Origin: Arthrobacter sp. S39
GTDB lineage: Bacteria > Actinomycetota > Actinomycetes > Actinomycetales > Micrococcaceae
Direction of reading: 5' to 3'
NCBI RefSeq assembly: GCF_004320525.1
Contig: NZ_SIHX01000009.1
Coordinates: 62,001 to 126,000, forward strand
Length of the DNA: 64,000 nt
The stretch's first letter is position 1. Every line of letters starts with the position of its first letter. The position numbers were made by a program, and so were the translations under genes. Of the stretch, positions 43,139 to 51,185 are shown one piece after another. A model generated the notes under the pieces. It was not told the origin of the DNA. It saw only the letters and a program-made list of their open reading frames with translations, and did no database searches.

Positions 43139-44062
43139 ATGAGCGAAACCCCAGAAACCCCCCAGCCTCCGCATGTCCCGCGGCCGGTCACACCCGGTAC
43201 CCAGGCGTCCTTCGGCACCTACGGCGGCAGGCCGGTCAGCTTCGTGCGCCGCGGAACCCGGCTGCAGGGCCGCCGCCAGACGGCCTGGGAAGAGCACGCC
43301 GAACGGTGGGCAGTGGACGTCCCCCGGCACGTCGCGAACACGTCGGTCCATCCGGACTACACGTTCGACGCCGAAGCGGAGTTCGGACGCACCGCGCCCC
43401 TGATCGTGGAGATCGGGTCCGGCCTGGGCGATGCCATCTGCCACGCCGCCGAGCAGAGCCCGGACACGGATTTCCTGGCCGTCGAGGTCTACACACCCGG
43501 TCTGGCCAACACCATCATCAAGATCAACAGCCGCGGACTCAAGAACGTGCGCGTGGTCGAGGCCAACGCCCCGGAAGTCCTGGCCACCATGCTTCCCGCC
43601 GGTTCCGTCACGGAACTGTGGGTCTTCTTCCCGGACCCGTGGCACAAGTCCCGGCACCACAAACGCCGCCTCATCCAGCCTGAGTTCGCCGACCTCGCGG
43701 CGCGGGCCATCAAACCGGACGGGCTCTGGCGGATCGCCACGGACTGGTCCAACTACGCCGTCCACGTCCGCGACGTCCTGGCCGGTTCGGCGGATTTCGA
43801 GAACCTGCACACCGGCCAGCGCCGCGGCCCGGAGAGTCCCCTGACCCAGGTGTGGCAGTCCGGCGTCGAGTCCCTGGTGGGCGGCGCACCGGTCCGTGAG
43901 GGCCGTGCCCCGGTGAGCACCGCGCACACCGGGCCCAACGAGGGCATCGATGAAACCGGCGGCTGGGCCCCGCGTTTCGAGGGCAGGATCCGCACCAGCT
44001 TCGAAGCCAAGGCACACGAAGCCGGCCGACTGATCTTCGACCTCTGCTACCGCCGCCTGTAG
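43139..44062 (+). CDS. trmB: tRNA (guanine-N7-)-methyltransferase
   Basis: 307 residues from ATG 43139. Family-specific VEIGSGLGDAICHAA (SAM motif I), VEVYTPGLANTI, ELWVFFPDPWHKSRHHKRRLI, and the RIATDWSNYA segment. Makes m7G46 in the variable loop of tRNAs. The first 60 residues are an actinobacterial extension. TATTCT (43126-43131) is 7 bases before the ATG, so leaderless is likely. A longer frame from 42968 is a shadow over DUF1003. Confidence 0.95.
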   Translation: MSETPETPQPPHVPRPVTPGTQASFGTYGGRPVSFVRRGTRLQGRRQTAWEEHAERWAVDVPRHVANTSVHPDYTFDAEAEFGRTAPLIVEIGSGLGDAICHAAEQSPDTDFLAVEVYTPGLANTIIKINSRGLKNVRVVEANAPEVLATMLPAGSVTELWVFFPDPWHKSRHHKRRLIQPEFADLAARAIKPDGLWRIATDWSNYAVHVRDVLAGSADFENLHTGQRRGPESPLTQVWQSGVESLVGGAPVREGRAPVSTAHTGPNEGIDETGGWAPRFEGRIRTSFEAKAHEAGRLIFDLCYRRL

Positions 44063-44122
44063 CCGGCAGCACTCAGCGCGAGACGCCTGACTGGCGGCAG
44101 GTACCGCCTGACGGATGGCAGC

Positions 44123-44563
44123 CTAGGCGGTCCTGATGGAGGACACGATCTCCTTCAGGAGGTCCACCCGCGGCTCGATCTCCGGGTTGGCGTAGGGCCA
44201 GATGACCATAACGCCGATAAACCTGCCGCTTTCCCAGACGCCCACGCTCGCCGCCACCATCGCCGCCCCCTCGGCGTCCGTATAGCCCACCAGGACGGCG
44301 TACGCGGACCTGCCGGGAATGTTCAGTTCGCCTTCGGTAAGCAGGGTCCCCTTGCGCTCCTCGAGGTAGAACTCGGACATCAGGTGTGCCCAGCCGTTGG
44401 CCTGCGGAGCGCCCTGGACGGACGTGTCGTCCTTGATGACCGTGACCAGGACATCGCCCAGCAGGCCGTACTGCTCGGTGTTGGGTCCGGCCGACGAATC
44501 TTCCAGGACCTGGGTGTGTTCGGGGAAGTCGGCAATGAAGCCGAGCGGGGATTCGATGTGCAC
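44123..44563 (-). CDS. Hypothetical partner of the WXG100 protein
   Basis: 146 residues, no signal peptide, mixed alpha/beta, acidic. Start GTG 44563 follows the upstream stop by one base, with GAAAGG 8 bases upstream, so it is co-translated with the WXG100 gene. The order of strands and YAVLVGYTDAEGAAMVAASVGVWESGRFIGVMVIWPY suggests a Mog1/PsbP or LpqN-like fold. May act as chaperone, immunity or secretion partner; no motif proves this. Confidence 0.65.
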   Translation of the reverse strand: MHIESPLGFIADFPEHTQVLEDSSAGPNTEQYGLLGDVLVTVIKDDTSVQGAPQANGWAHLMSEFYLEERKGTLLTEGELNIPGRSAYAVLVGYTDAEGAAMVAASVGVWESGRFIGVMVIWPYANPEIEPRVDLLKEIVSSIRTA

Positions 44564-44564
44564 G

Positions 44565-46148
44565 TCAGAGCCTTTCGAGCTTCGTGTCGTTCGGGACCTT
44601 ATAGTACGTGGACACGTTGGTGGTGGCCTGGTTCTCGGTCTTGACCTCCACCTCGCCCAGCTTGACGTCGAACCCGGCCTGGTTGGACGCCGTCACTACG
44701 GTGTTGACCTGCACGGTGGCGGAGCCTGCCTCGTAGAGTCTGGCGGCATCGGAAGCCGCCCCGGCGTCATTGCCCAGCGCCACATTCCGCATGTAGCTGT
44801 CGATCACGGCCTTGTTCTCCGGCGAGTAGTCAACGTTGATCTTCACCGTGCCCTGGGTGCCGGCAGTCACGGTGGACTCCACCTTGGCAGCCTTCACATC
44901 GGTGCCTGCGGTGGCGCCTTCAGCCACCGTGCCTTCGAGGGAAACGGAGACCGACTCAATGTTGTTGCCCTTGTCCATGTTCACTTCCAGGCCGCCCTTT
45001 CCGGAGGCTTCAAAGACCCGCCCGTCCAGGTCCAGTTTGCCTTGCGCGGACACCTCACCGCTGGCCGTGGCCGTCCCGTCCGTCAGGTTCCGCTCGTAGG
45101 CAAGGTCCAGCTTGGCTGAACCGGACGCGGGGCCCGACTCGGCCTCGGCTTCCAGCGACAGGGTTCCCTTGGCCTTATCAGTCTGGCCGGTTGATCCGTT
45201 GTCGTCGGCTGCCTCATTGATGGTGTCCAGGATGTAGCCCGGCGGGTTACCGGCCACGTCCTTGATTTCACCCACACTGTCCGGCGGGAGGTCCCTGTAC
45301 ATCTGTTCCCGGGCGGCCCTGGCCTCTTCGACGCTGCCGAAGGTGTACTCGCGGGATACCTCTCCACTGAGTGTTACGCCGGCCGTCCCGCTGGTGTCGT
45401 TGACGCCAAGGCCCATGTTTCCGTAGACCTTCATGGTGGCCGAACCGTCAGCGTTCTCCACCACCTGAGTGCCCACCTCCGCACCGCCGTGGACCCACGC
45501 AACCCTGGCTTCGATGGAGGCCTTGCCGGATTCGGTGTAGACGGGGATGTCTGACTTGGCGAGCTCCTGGAGGTGCTGTTTGGCCTGCTCCTGGGCGGAT
45601 TCCGGGATGCCGCCGTCCATCCTCATGAGGTCCTCGGCGAAGGGACCGTCTTCCCCTTCACCTTCGATCAGGTACTGGCGGTCCTTGGCGGAGAGGCTGT
45701 CCCACCATTTCGCCTGCTCCTCCGGGCTCGCGTCCAGCATCCTGGCCATGCCCTGCTCGAGTTCCTCACGGTGGGCAGCAGCTTCGGCGGCCTTCTCCGC
45801 CTGCTCCCGCAGCCATTCCTTGGCCTGGCCGGCCAAAGTTTGGAGCTTGTCCCAGACGCTGCTGCCGGAGCCGCCGCCCGATGAGGCGTGTGACGCTTTT
45901 TCCTGCTCGTCGGCGTGCTTCAGCAGGATTTTGGAGTTCTCCCGCAGGCTGGACACAACGCGTTCCAGGCTGGGGCGGTGGCTGCCGGTCCAGTCCTGGC
46001 GGAAACGCTCGCCGTCGTGGCCTTTCCACGGCGCAGCCTGGATCTGGCCCTGCAGCGACGTTGCCCTGGAGCTGAGAAGCGAGGCTGCCCTGTCCACGGC
46101 TTTAGCCAACTCGCGCAACTGGCTGACGTCAGCGCCGTACATGGTCAT
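44565..46148 (-). CDS. WXG100-headed protein with long beta-rich C-terminal region
   Basis: 527 residues from ATG 46148, behind GGGGAGAC. Residues 1-95 resemble a WXG100/ESX helical hairpin, with AAPWKGHDGERFRQDW (W41-K-G43) at the turn. A helical segment (100-190) with Glu/Ala-rich coiled coil follows. Residues 200-527 carry repeated short beta segments (EVSAQGKLDLDGRVF, GGLEVNMDKGN, KAAKVESTVTAGTQGTVKIN). No toxin domain is recognised. ESX-type secretion is inferred from the head alone; no EccC/EssC in the window. Confidence 0.7.
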   Translation of the reverse strand: MTMYGADVSQLRELAKAVDRAASLLSSRATSLQGQIQAAPWKGHDGERFRQDWTGSHRPSLERVVSSLRENSKILLKHADEQEKASHASSGGGSGSSVWDKLQTLAGQAKEWLREQAEKAAEAAAHREELEQGMARMLDASPEEQAKWWDSLSAKDRQYLIEGEGEDGPFAEDLMRMDGGIPESAQEQAKQHLQELAKSDIPVYTESGKASIEARVAWVHGGAEVGTQVVENADGSATMKVYGNMGLGVNDTSGTAGVTLSGEVSREYTFGSVEEARAAREQMYRDLPPDSVGEIKDVAGNPPGYILDTINEAADDNGSTGQTDKAKGTLSLEAEAESGPASGSAKLDLAYERNLTDGTATASGEVSAQGKLDLDGRVFEASGKGGLEVNMDKGNNIESVSVSLEGTVAEGATAGTDVKAAKVESTVTAGTQGTVKINVDYSPENKAVIDSYMRNVALGNDAGAASDAARLYEAGSATVQVNTVVTASNQAGFDVKLGEVEVKTENQATTNVSTYYKVPNDTKLERL

Positions 46149-46327
46149 GGTGTCTCCCCAGCAGAAGTTTGCGGCCCGAGGCCGCCGTTTGACCATATCG
46201 TTCCACAGCATCCCTGATGCGGCGATGGGCATCACTCCCCATCGGCCGGCGGGCTGTTCGGGAACGGCTTCCCGTGGCACGATTGGCCTTGTGGTGGGGG
46301 GCACACACATTTGCGCTCCCTGGGCGC

Positions 46328-47176
46328 TTGCACAAAGGAACCACCATCAAAAGAGAACTCAGGCAGGCCGCGGATGCGGCGGAGGATGCCACAAATTCAC
46401 GCGCGTTGGAGCTGTTTGCGAGGGCAGGGTTCGCAGCCAGCGGTGTCCTGCACTTCCTGGTTGGGCTTATAGCCATCCGGCTGGCCACGGGCGGCAGCGG
46501 AAGTGCCGATTTCAGCGGCGCCGTGTCAGAGCTCGCCAGCCAGCCCGCCGGCCCCTTCCTGTTGTGGGGCAGCTTCGCGGCGTGCGCGGCTTTGGCCATC
46601 TGGCAGGCCAGCGACGCGATCTTCGACTACGGCCACCTCCCCACGAAGGAAAAGGTGGGCAAAAAACTCAAGGCGGCCGCACAGGCTTTGGTCTTCGCCG
46701 GCCTGGCACTGACGCTTGCCTCCTTTGCCATGGGAACCGGCTCCGGAGCCGACAACCAGAAGTCCGCGAGCGACCTCACCATCAGCCTGATGAAGGCACC
46801 CGGAGGCGTAGCCCTCCTCGTCCTGGTGGGGGTTGGAATTGCGGTCACCGGGGTGATCTACGGCATCCGCGGTATTAAAAAGTCCTTCGAAAAGCACCTC
46901 ATGATGCCGTCTGATCCCAGGGCCCGCACCGCGGTCACCGTGCTTGGCGTGACTGGCTACGTTGCCAAGGGCATTGTCCTGTTCCTGACGGGCCTCCTGA
47001 TCGCGATCGCCACCCTGCGTGCGCACCCGGAGGAATCGACGGGGCTCGACGGCGGCCTCAAGGCGCTGCGGGACCAGCCCTTCGGCGTTTACCTGCTCGC
47101 CGCGGTGGGCGCCGGCCTGATCTGTTACGGAATCTACATGGTGGTGCGGGCGCGGCTGGCCAAAATGAACCTGTAA
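46328..47176 (+). CDS. DUF1206 membrane protein
   Basis: About 282 residues from TTG 46328. Three repeats of paired membrane helices: FARAGFAASGVLHFLVGLIA, AAQALVFAGLALTLASFA/GGVALLVLVGVGIAVTG, and VLGVTGYVAKGIVLFLTGLLI. The frame opens at 46217, but the upstream part looks non-coding. AAAGGA lies 6 bases before an in-frame ATC (46346), giving a start IKRELRQAADAAED; if used, this would be a rare ATC start. Confidence 0.8.
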   Translation: MHKGTTIKRELRQAADAAEDATNSRALELFARAGFAASGVLHFLVGLIAIRLATGGSGSADFSGAVSELASQPAGPFLLWGSFAACAALAIWQASDAIFDYGHLPTKEKVGKKLKAAAQALVFAGLALTLASFAMGTGSGADNQKSASDLTISLMKAPGGVALLVLVGVGIAVTGVIYGIRGIKKSFEKHLMMPSDPRARTAVTVLGVTGYVAKGIVLFLTGLLIAIATLRAHPEESTGLDGGLKALRDQPFGVYLLAAVGAGLICYGIYMVVRARLAKMNL

Positions 47177-47206
47177 GGCCCAGTCCGGCCGGGCTAGGGT
47201 GGGGGC

Positions 47207-47707
47207 ATGCCCCAGGTACGCGCCGAACGACTCATCCGCCTCGATCCGGAGACCGCCTTCGCCTTCTCCCAGACCACGGGCGACTTCCGGCTCAAATGGG
47301 ATCCATTCATCTCCGCCCAGGGATGGCTCGATGGCGCCTCCGCAGCCGGAAAAGGGGTCCGGACGCGCACGGTTTCCCGGATGGGCCTGGTCATGGTGAG
47401 CGAATACGTCTCCTTCGCCCCGCCCAAAAACGTGGGGATGACCATGGTGTCCGGCCCGTGGTTCTTTGAAAATTTCGGCGGCGGCTGGCGTTTCACCCCG
47501 GACGACGGCGGCACCCGGGCCGTCTGGAAGTACACCTTCTCGTGCCGCCCGGCGTGGCTGCGACCGGCGGCCGAGCGGATCGGCACCTGGCTGCTGGGCA
47601 AGGAGATCAACAAGCGGATTGAAGCGTTCGCCCGTGCCTGCGAGGACCCGGAGCTGGTGGCCGAGTTCAGGGCCCTTTCGGCGCGGCAGCCACTTACGGG
47701 ACCGTGA
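47207..47707 (+). CDS. SRPBCC (polyketide-cyclase-like) family protein
   Basis: 166 residues, START-like ligand-binding fold. RLIRLDPETAFAFSQTTGDFRLKWDPFISA at the start and VWKYTFSCRPAWLRPAAERIGTWLLGKEINKRIEAF at the end are typical. TAGGGT (47195-47200) is 6 bases before the ATG. Ligand unknown. The 3' end overlaps the anti-sigma gene by 14 bases. Confidence 0.88.
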   Translation: MPQVRAERLIRLDPETAFAFSQTTGDFRLKWDPFISAQGWLDGASAAGKGVRTRTVSRMGLVMVSEYVSFAPPKNVGMTMVSGPWFFENFGGGWRFTPDDGGTRAVWKYTFSCRPAWLRPAAERIGTWLLGKEINKRIEAFARACEDPELVAEFRALSARQPLTGP

Positions 47708-48359
47708 TCACGGCGACGGTATGCTGCGTTTCGTCGCGCAGTTCCACGCTGGCGATGCTCGCAAGCTGGACCGGGGTGGCGCCGGTGACCCGGATCCTGC
47801 CGCTCGGGGTGGCCGTCCAGGCGCACGCCCGGTCCTCGCCGCCGTCGCGGTCCCTGATCCACAGCGAGAGCGTCCCGTCCAGCGGCATGCTGCTGCCGTT
47901 CACGGCGAGTTCGGTTCCCCAGGTCTTCCGGGCCAGGTCCACGCTGAAGCGCAGGCCGTCGCCGGACTGCACCGAATAGCTGGCGTCCGGCTGCGGCGGC
48001 CGGTTGATGGCCGGCCCGGCGGCCAGGCCCAGGGCGAGGCCAGCAGCGGCCACGGCGCCCACCAGCCCCGCCCGCCGCCGTCGTGATGTCCGACGGCGGG
48101 AAACCAGCTCGTCAAGAACGGCACGGGGCGGGGATCCAGCCGGTTCCGCCGGCACAGGGATGCGGTGGGCTGCGGCGAGTGCCACGGCGTCCGGCACAGG
48201 GACCGCATCCAGCAACGCCGGCAGGCTTTCCAGCTCGGACAGTTCAGCCCGGCAGTCCGCGCAGCCCTCAAGATGGTCCTCAAAGCGCTTCGAATCGGCG
48301 GCGTCCAGGCCGCCGAGCAGGTAGGCGCCCAGCAACTGGTGCGGACCGGAGGCGTTCAT
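47694..48359 (-). CDS. RskA-type zinc-binding anti-sigma factor
   Basis: 221 residues. N-terminal ZAS domain with FEDHLEGCADCRAEL (His29, Cys33, Cys36). One membrane segment (AGLVGAVAAAGLALGLAAG) then an extracytoplasmic RskA domain with WGTELAVNGSSMPLDGTLSLWI. It holds the upstream sigma factor at the membrane. ATGA overlap with the sigma gene. Confidence 0.92.
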   Translation of the reverse strand: MNASGPHQLLGAYLLGGLDAADSKRFEDHLEGCADCRAELSELESLPALLDAVPVPDAVALAAAHRIPVPAEPAGSPPRAVLDELVSRRRTSRRRRAGLVGAVAAAGLALGLAAGPAINRPPQPDASYSVQSGDGLRFSVDLARKTWGTELAVNGSSMPLDGTLSLWIRDRDGGEDRACAWTATPSGRIRVTGATPVQLASIASVELRDETQHTVAVITVP

Positions 48360-48856
48360 CGCTCCACCCCCATTTCATCCAGGATGGTCCGCAGGGCACG
48401 GACCGCGTAGAACGCCCGGGATTTGACGGTTCCGCTGGGGATATTCAGCTGCACGGACGCCTCGTTGACGGTGAACCGGCGGTAATGCAATGCCACGAGA
48501 ACGTCGCGGTGTTCGGCGCTGAGGCGGAGCAAAGCCTCCTCCATCAGGACACGGTTGAGGAGCTCGTCCACCCGTTCCACTGCTTCGGCGGGATCCGCGA
48601 GTTCGCGTTCCATGGCTTCCTTCGGCCGGCGCTGAGCCTTGCGGTAGTTGTCGATCATGATGTTGCGCGCTGTCCGGAACAGGTAGCTGCGCAGGCTTCC
48701 GGTGATGTCAGGAGCCTGCTGCCAGACGCGGAGCACAGTCTCCTGGACCACGTCCTCGGCCAGCTGCGGATCGCGGGAGGCACTGAGGACAAACCGGCGC
48801 AGGGCGGCACCGTGCTCACGGTAGATGGCGGCAACCACGTCCTCGTCGAGGGGCAT
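48356..48856 (-). CDS. ECF sigma factor, SigK-like
   Basis: 166 residues. Region 2 RDPQLAEDVVQETVLRVWQQAPDITGSLRSYLFRTARNIMIDNYRK, region 4 LSAEHRDVLVALHYRRFTVNEASVQLNIPSGTVKSRAFYAVRALRTIL. ECF factors direct transcription on release from the anti-sigma factor. Its own promoter has the same -35/-10 as the divergent lipoprotein gene. Confidence 0.93.
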   Translation of the reverse strand: MPLDEDVVAAIYREHGAALRRFVLSASRDPQLAEDVVQETVLRVWQQAPDITGSLRSYLFRTARNIMIDNYRKAQRRPKEAMERELADPAEAVERVDELLNRVLMEEALLRLSAEHRDVLVALHYRRFTVNEASVQLNIPSGTVKSRAFYAVRALRTILDEMGVER

Positions 48857-48922
48857 GCCGGCGCCTCCTGTCCCTGGTCCCGGTTTTCCTTGGTACAGGC
48901 TCCCACCTGCACTTTCCTGCTG

Positions 48923-48952
48923 GTACGACGTCCGCCGTCCGCAAATGGTTCA
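48923..48952 (-). promoter_or_regulatory. ECF-type promoter of the sigma gene (autoregulation)
   Basis: TGAACCATT (48952-48944), 13 bases, CGTCGTAC (48930-48923), or GAACC-N16-CGTC. Spaced 67 bases before the sigma ATG. Same elements, same spacing as at 49001-49030. Confidence 0.75.
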
Positions 48953-49000
48953 CTGCCCCTGGGCAAGTGCCGGCCTGACGCCAAAGGGGCAGCGGTCCTT

Positions 49001-49030
49001 TGAACCATTCTTCACCCTGGCGCGTCATAC
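49001..49030 (+). promoter_or_regulatory. ECF-type promoter of the divergent lipoprotein gene
   Basis: TGAACCATT (49001-49009), 13 bases, CGTCATAC (49023-49030). It shares 16 of 17 fixed bases with the promoter of the sigma gene. Confidence 0.75.
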
Positions 49031-49079
49031 GGGTTAGCGTCCGGTGATCCGACGCCGGGCCCCAGCCGAGGAGCATTCG

Positions 49080-49598
49080 ATGAAACAGCATCTAGGCACC
49101 GGTCTTGCCGCAATGGCCCTGATGGCCGCCCTGGCAGGCTGCGCGGGCAGCCCGGGAACCACCAGCACCACAGCCGCCGCCACGAGCCCGGCAGCGTCCA
49201 GTCCGGCGGCCAGCCCAACCGCGGCAGCCGCCGTCGGCCTCAAGACAGCATCCTCAAGCGCCGGCACCATCGTGGTGGACGCGAACGGCATGAGCGTCTA
49301 CTTCTTCACCAAGGACGTGAAGGATTCCGGCACCAGCGCCTGCACGGGTGCCTGCCTCACCATGTGGCCGCCGGTCACCAGCACGGCGGCAACGCCGACA
49401 GCGGAAGGGGTCAGCGGAACGCTTGGCACCATCACGACGCCGGACGGCGCGAAGCAGGTGACCCTGAACGGGCTGCCGCTGTACTACTACGCACAGGACA
49501 AGAAGCCGGGCGACATCCTGGGGCAGGGCGTGAGCGACGTCTGGTACCTGGCGAGCCCGGCCGGCGAAATGATTAAGACGGCGTCGACAGGCTACTGA
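49080..49598 (+). CDS. COG4315-like secreted lipoprotein, probable ECF sigma target
   Basis: About 172 residues from ATG 49080 behind GAGGAG. Lipobox LAGC (Cys21), Ala/Ser/Thr-rich linker, then two repeats of the PF03640-type motif: GMSVYFFTKDVKDSGTSACTGACLTMWPPV and GLPLYYYAQDKKPGDILGQGVSDVWYL. The two Cys of CTGAC may form a disulphide or metal site. Envelope function, unknown; co-regulated with the divergent sigma factor. Confidence 0.92.
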   Translation: MKQHLGTGLAAMALMAALAGCAGSPGTTSTTAAATSPAASSPAASPTAAAAVGLKTASSSAGTIVVDANGMSVYFFTKDVKDSGTSACTGACLTMWPPVTSTAATPTAEGVSGTLGTITTPDGAKQVTLNGLPLYYYAQDKKPGDILGQGVSDVWYLASPAGEMIKTASTGY

Positions 49599-49623
49599 CG
49601 GCGGTTTCCGTATTCATGAGCCC

Positions 49624-50433
49624 CTAGGGGTGGACGCTGGGCACGGGGACCGGAGCCGTGGCAGGCAGGGGCAGGGTTGGGGGCTGCCCCTCACCGTTCA
49701 GCGGTCCTCCAGGTGCGCCCGGCGTGACGTTTTCGGGCAGGGGGTTTGCCGGCACGGGGAGGTCCGGCAGGGGAAGATCCCCGGGATGCGTCGGGGTGGG
49801 CGTGTGCTTCGGAGCCTGGCTGTTCCCCGTTTCCGGCGCGGGAGTGACCGGCGAGGTACTGGCTGGCTCTCCCGGCACCGATGCCGGCAAGCCGGGCTGG
49901 ACCGGGGCAGGAGCCGGCGTTTCAACGGGCGCAGGGGCTGGGCCTCCGCCCGCGGTGGCCACGAACGACGTCACCGCATGCTGGAGCTGGCCGATGGAAT
50001 CCCGGATCCCTTGGTCTGAGGCAACGGCAACCGCTCCCCCTGCCGCGAGCGAGGCTGCGACGGTAAGCGTGGTGAGCGTGACCCTGCGCCGGGCACGACG
50101 GCGGGCGGCGAGTTCGTCGGCAGGGGCTGCGGGAGACATAGTTGCCGGCTGGTCGGCTGCTTCCGGCTCGGGGGCTGCGGCGAAGTGACGGCCGGGCGTG
50201 GCATCGGGGACTGCCGCCAGGCGGGTGGCGGCTGCCGTCGGGGCAGCCGGCGCAGCCAGCTCAGCCGGGGGCGCCATGAGTGCTGCCACCGCGGCGGAAG
50301 CCTGCGGCTGCCCGGCGGCAAGGCCGCGGAGTTCCACCAGGGCGGGCCGGAGCACGGCGTCGTCGTCGAGTCCTGCCTCGCGGAGCAGTTGGTCGACAGT
50401 CCCGTCGGTGCGGGAGCCTGCGGTGTCACTCAT
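49624..50433 (-). CDS. Membrane-anchored proline-rich protein, candidate anti-sigma factor
   Basis: 269 residues from ATG 50433. A cytoplasmic part (1-120, including TVDQLLREAGLDDDAVLRP and Ala-rich stretches), then one membrane segment (VTLTTLTVAASLAAGGAVAVAS), then a Pro/Ala/Thr-rich extracellular tail. It overlaps the sigma gene stop by 8 bases, the usual position of an anti-sigma factor. No ZAS motif is visible, so the role is inferred from context. Confidence 0.7.
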   Translation of the reverse strand: MSDTAGSRTDGTVDQLLREAGLDDDAVLRPALVELRGLAAGQPQASAAVAALMAPPAELAAPAAPTAAATRLAAVPDATPGRHFAAAPEPEAADQPATMSPAAPADELAARRRARRRVTLTTLTVAASLAAGGAVAVASDQGIRDSIGQLQHAVTSFVATAGGGPAPAPVETPAPAPVQPGLPASVPGEPASTSPVTPAPETGNSQAPKHTPTPTHPGDLPLPDLPVPANPLPENVTPGAPGGPLNGEGQPPTLPLPATAPVPVPSVHP

Positions 50434-51007
50434 GATCTGCCTGGTTTCTTTTAAGAGTCTGGTCCTTGAGGTTTTGCAGTGCCCTGCGCTGCAGCTGCTT
50501 GATGGCGCCCTGGGACTTGCCCATGATGCCGGCCACCTGTTCGATGGAAAGATCCGCCACAATCCGCAGCGCCAGGACCTCGCGGTGGTCGTCAGCCAGG
50601 CCTTCGAGCAAGTGTGCTGCGCTTCCGCCGGCATGGCCGAGGGCGTGGTCCTCCGCGGAGGCGGTGCTGCGTCCGTCCTGCAGGGGGTCGTACGGAGTGA
50701 AGTCCGGCCGCCGTTCAACGCGCCGGTAGTGGTCCACCATCCGGGCATGGGCGATCGAAAAGAGCAATGATTTGGCGCCCTGCAGCCCGCCGGTCAGTTC
50801 GCCGACCTTGGGGTAGAACGCCAGGAACACGTCCTGGGTGACAGCTTCGGGATCGTCCACCCCACGGGCCTTGAGGTATCCCAGCACTGCGCCGGAAAAA
50901 GTGCGGTAGACAGCGCCGAAGAGCACGGCCGGGTCAGCGCCGGCTGTGTCTGCGAATATCTCGATATCTTCTTCGGCCAAAGTGTCTAGCACCAGTGGCT
51001 CCTCCAT
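50426..51007 (-). CDS. Second ECF/sigma-70-family sigma factor
   Basis: 193 residues. Region 2: FSGAVLGYLKARGVDDPEAVTQDVFLAFYPKV...KSLLFSIAHARMVDHYRRVERR. Region 4: LADDHREVLALRIVADLSIEQVAGIMGKSQGAIKQLQRRALQNLKDQ. Acidic N-terminal extension. The upstream region has several GGACTGC words. Co-transcribed with the membrane protein downstream. Confidence 0.92.
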   Translation of the reverse strand: MEEPLVLDTLAEEDIEIFADTAGADPAVLFGAVYRTFSGAVLGYLKARGVDDPEAVTQDVFLAFYPKVGELTGGLQGAKSLLFSIAHARMVDHYRRVERRPDFTPYDPLQDGRSTASAEDHALGHAGGSAAHLLEGLADDHREVLALRIVADLSIEQVAGIMGKSQGAIKQLQRRALQNLKDQTLKRNQADHE

Positions 51008-51124
51008 CCCGGGCGGTGGACCGCGTCCCGGTTTCCGGAGCGGACGGTTCCGCTGCCTGTGTGGACTGCCGTGTGGACTTGCCCGCTTGGGCTGCCCCGT
51101 GGACTGCCTCCCATACGGCGTCCC

Positions 51125-51167
51125 GGACTGCGGGAAATCCGGCCCGAAAGGGCGGTTCCCGCAGTCC
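51125..51167. terminator. Strong hairpin with GAAA tetraloop
   Basis: GGACTGCGGGAA (51125-51136) pairs with TTCCCGCAGTCC (51156-51167); an inner GCCC-GAAA-GGGC stem is at 51142-51153. It lies just after the Ala/PAVP-rich gene (minus strand) and before the sigma gene promoter. No T-run. Confidence 0.6.
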
Positions 51168-51185
51168 AGACTAGCCGACAGGGTC

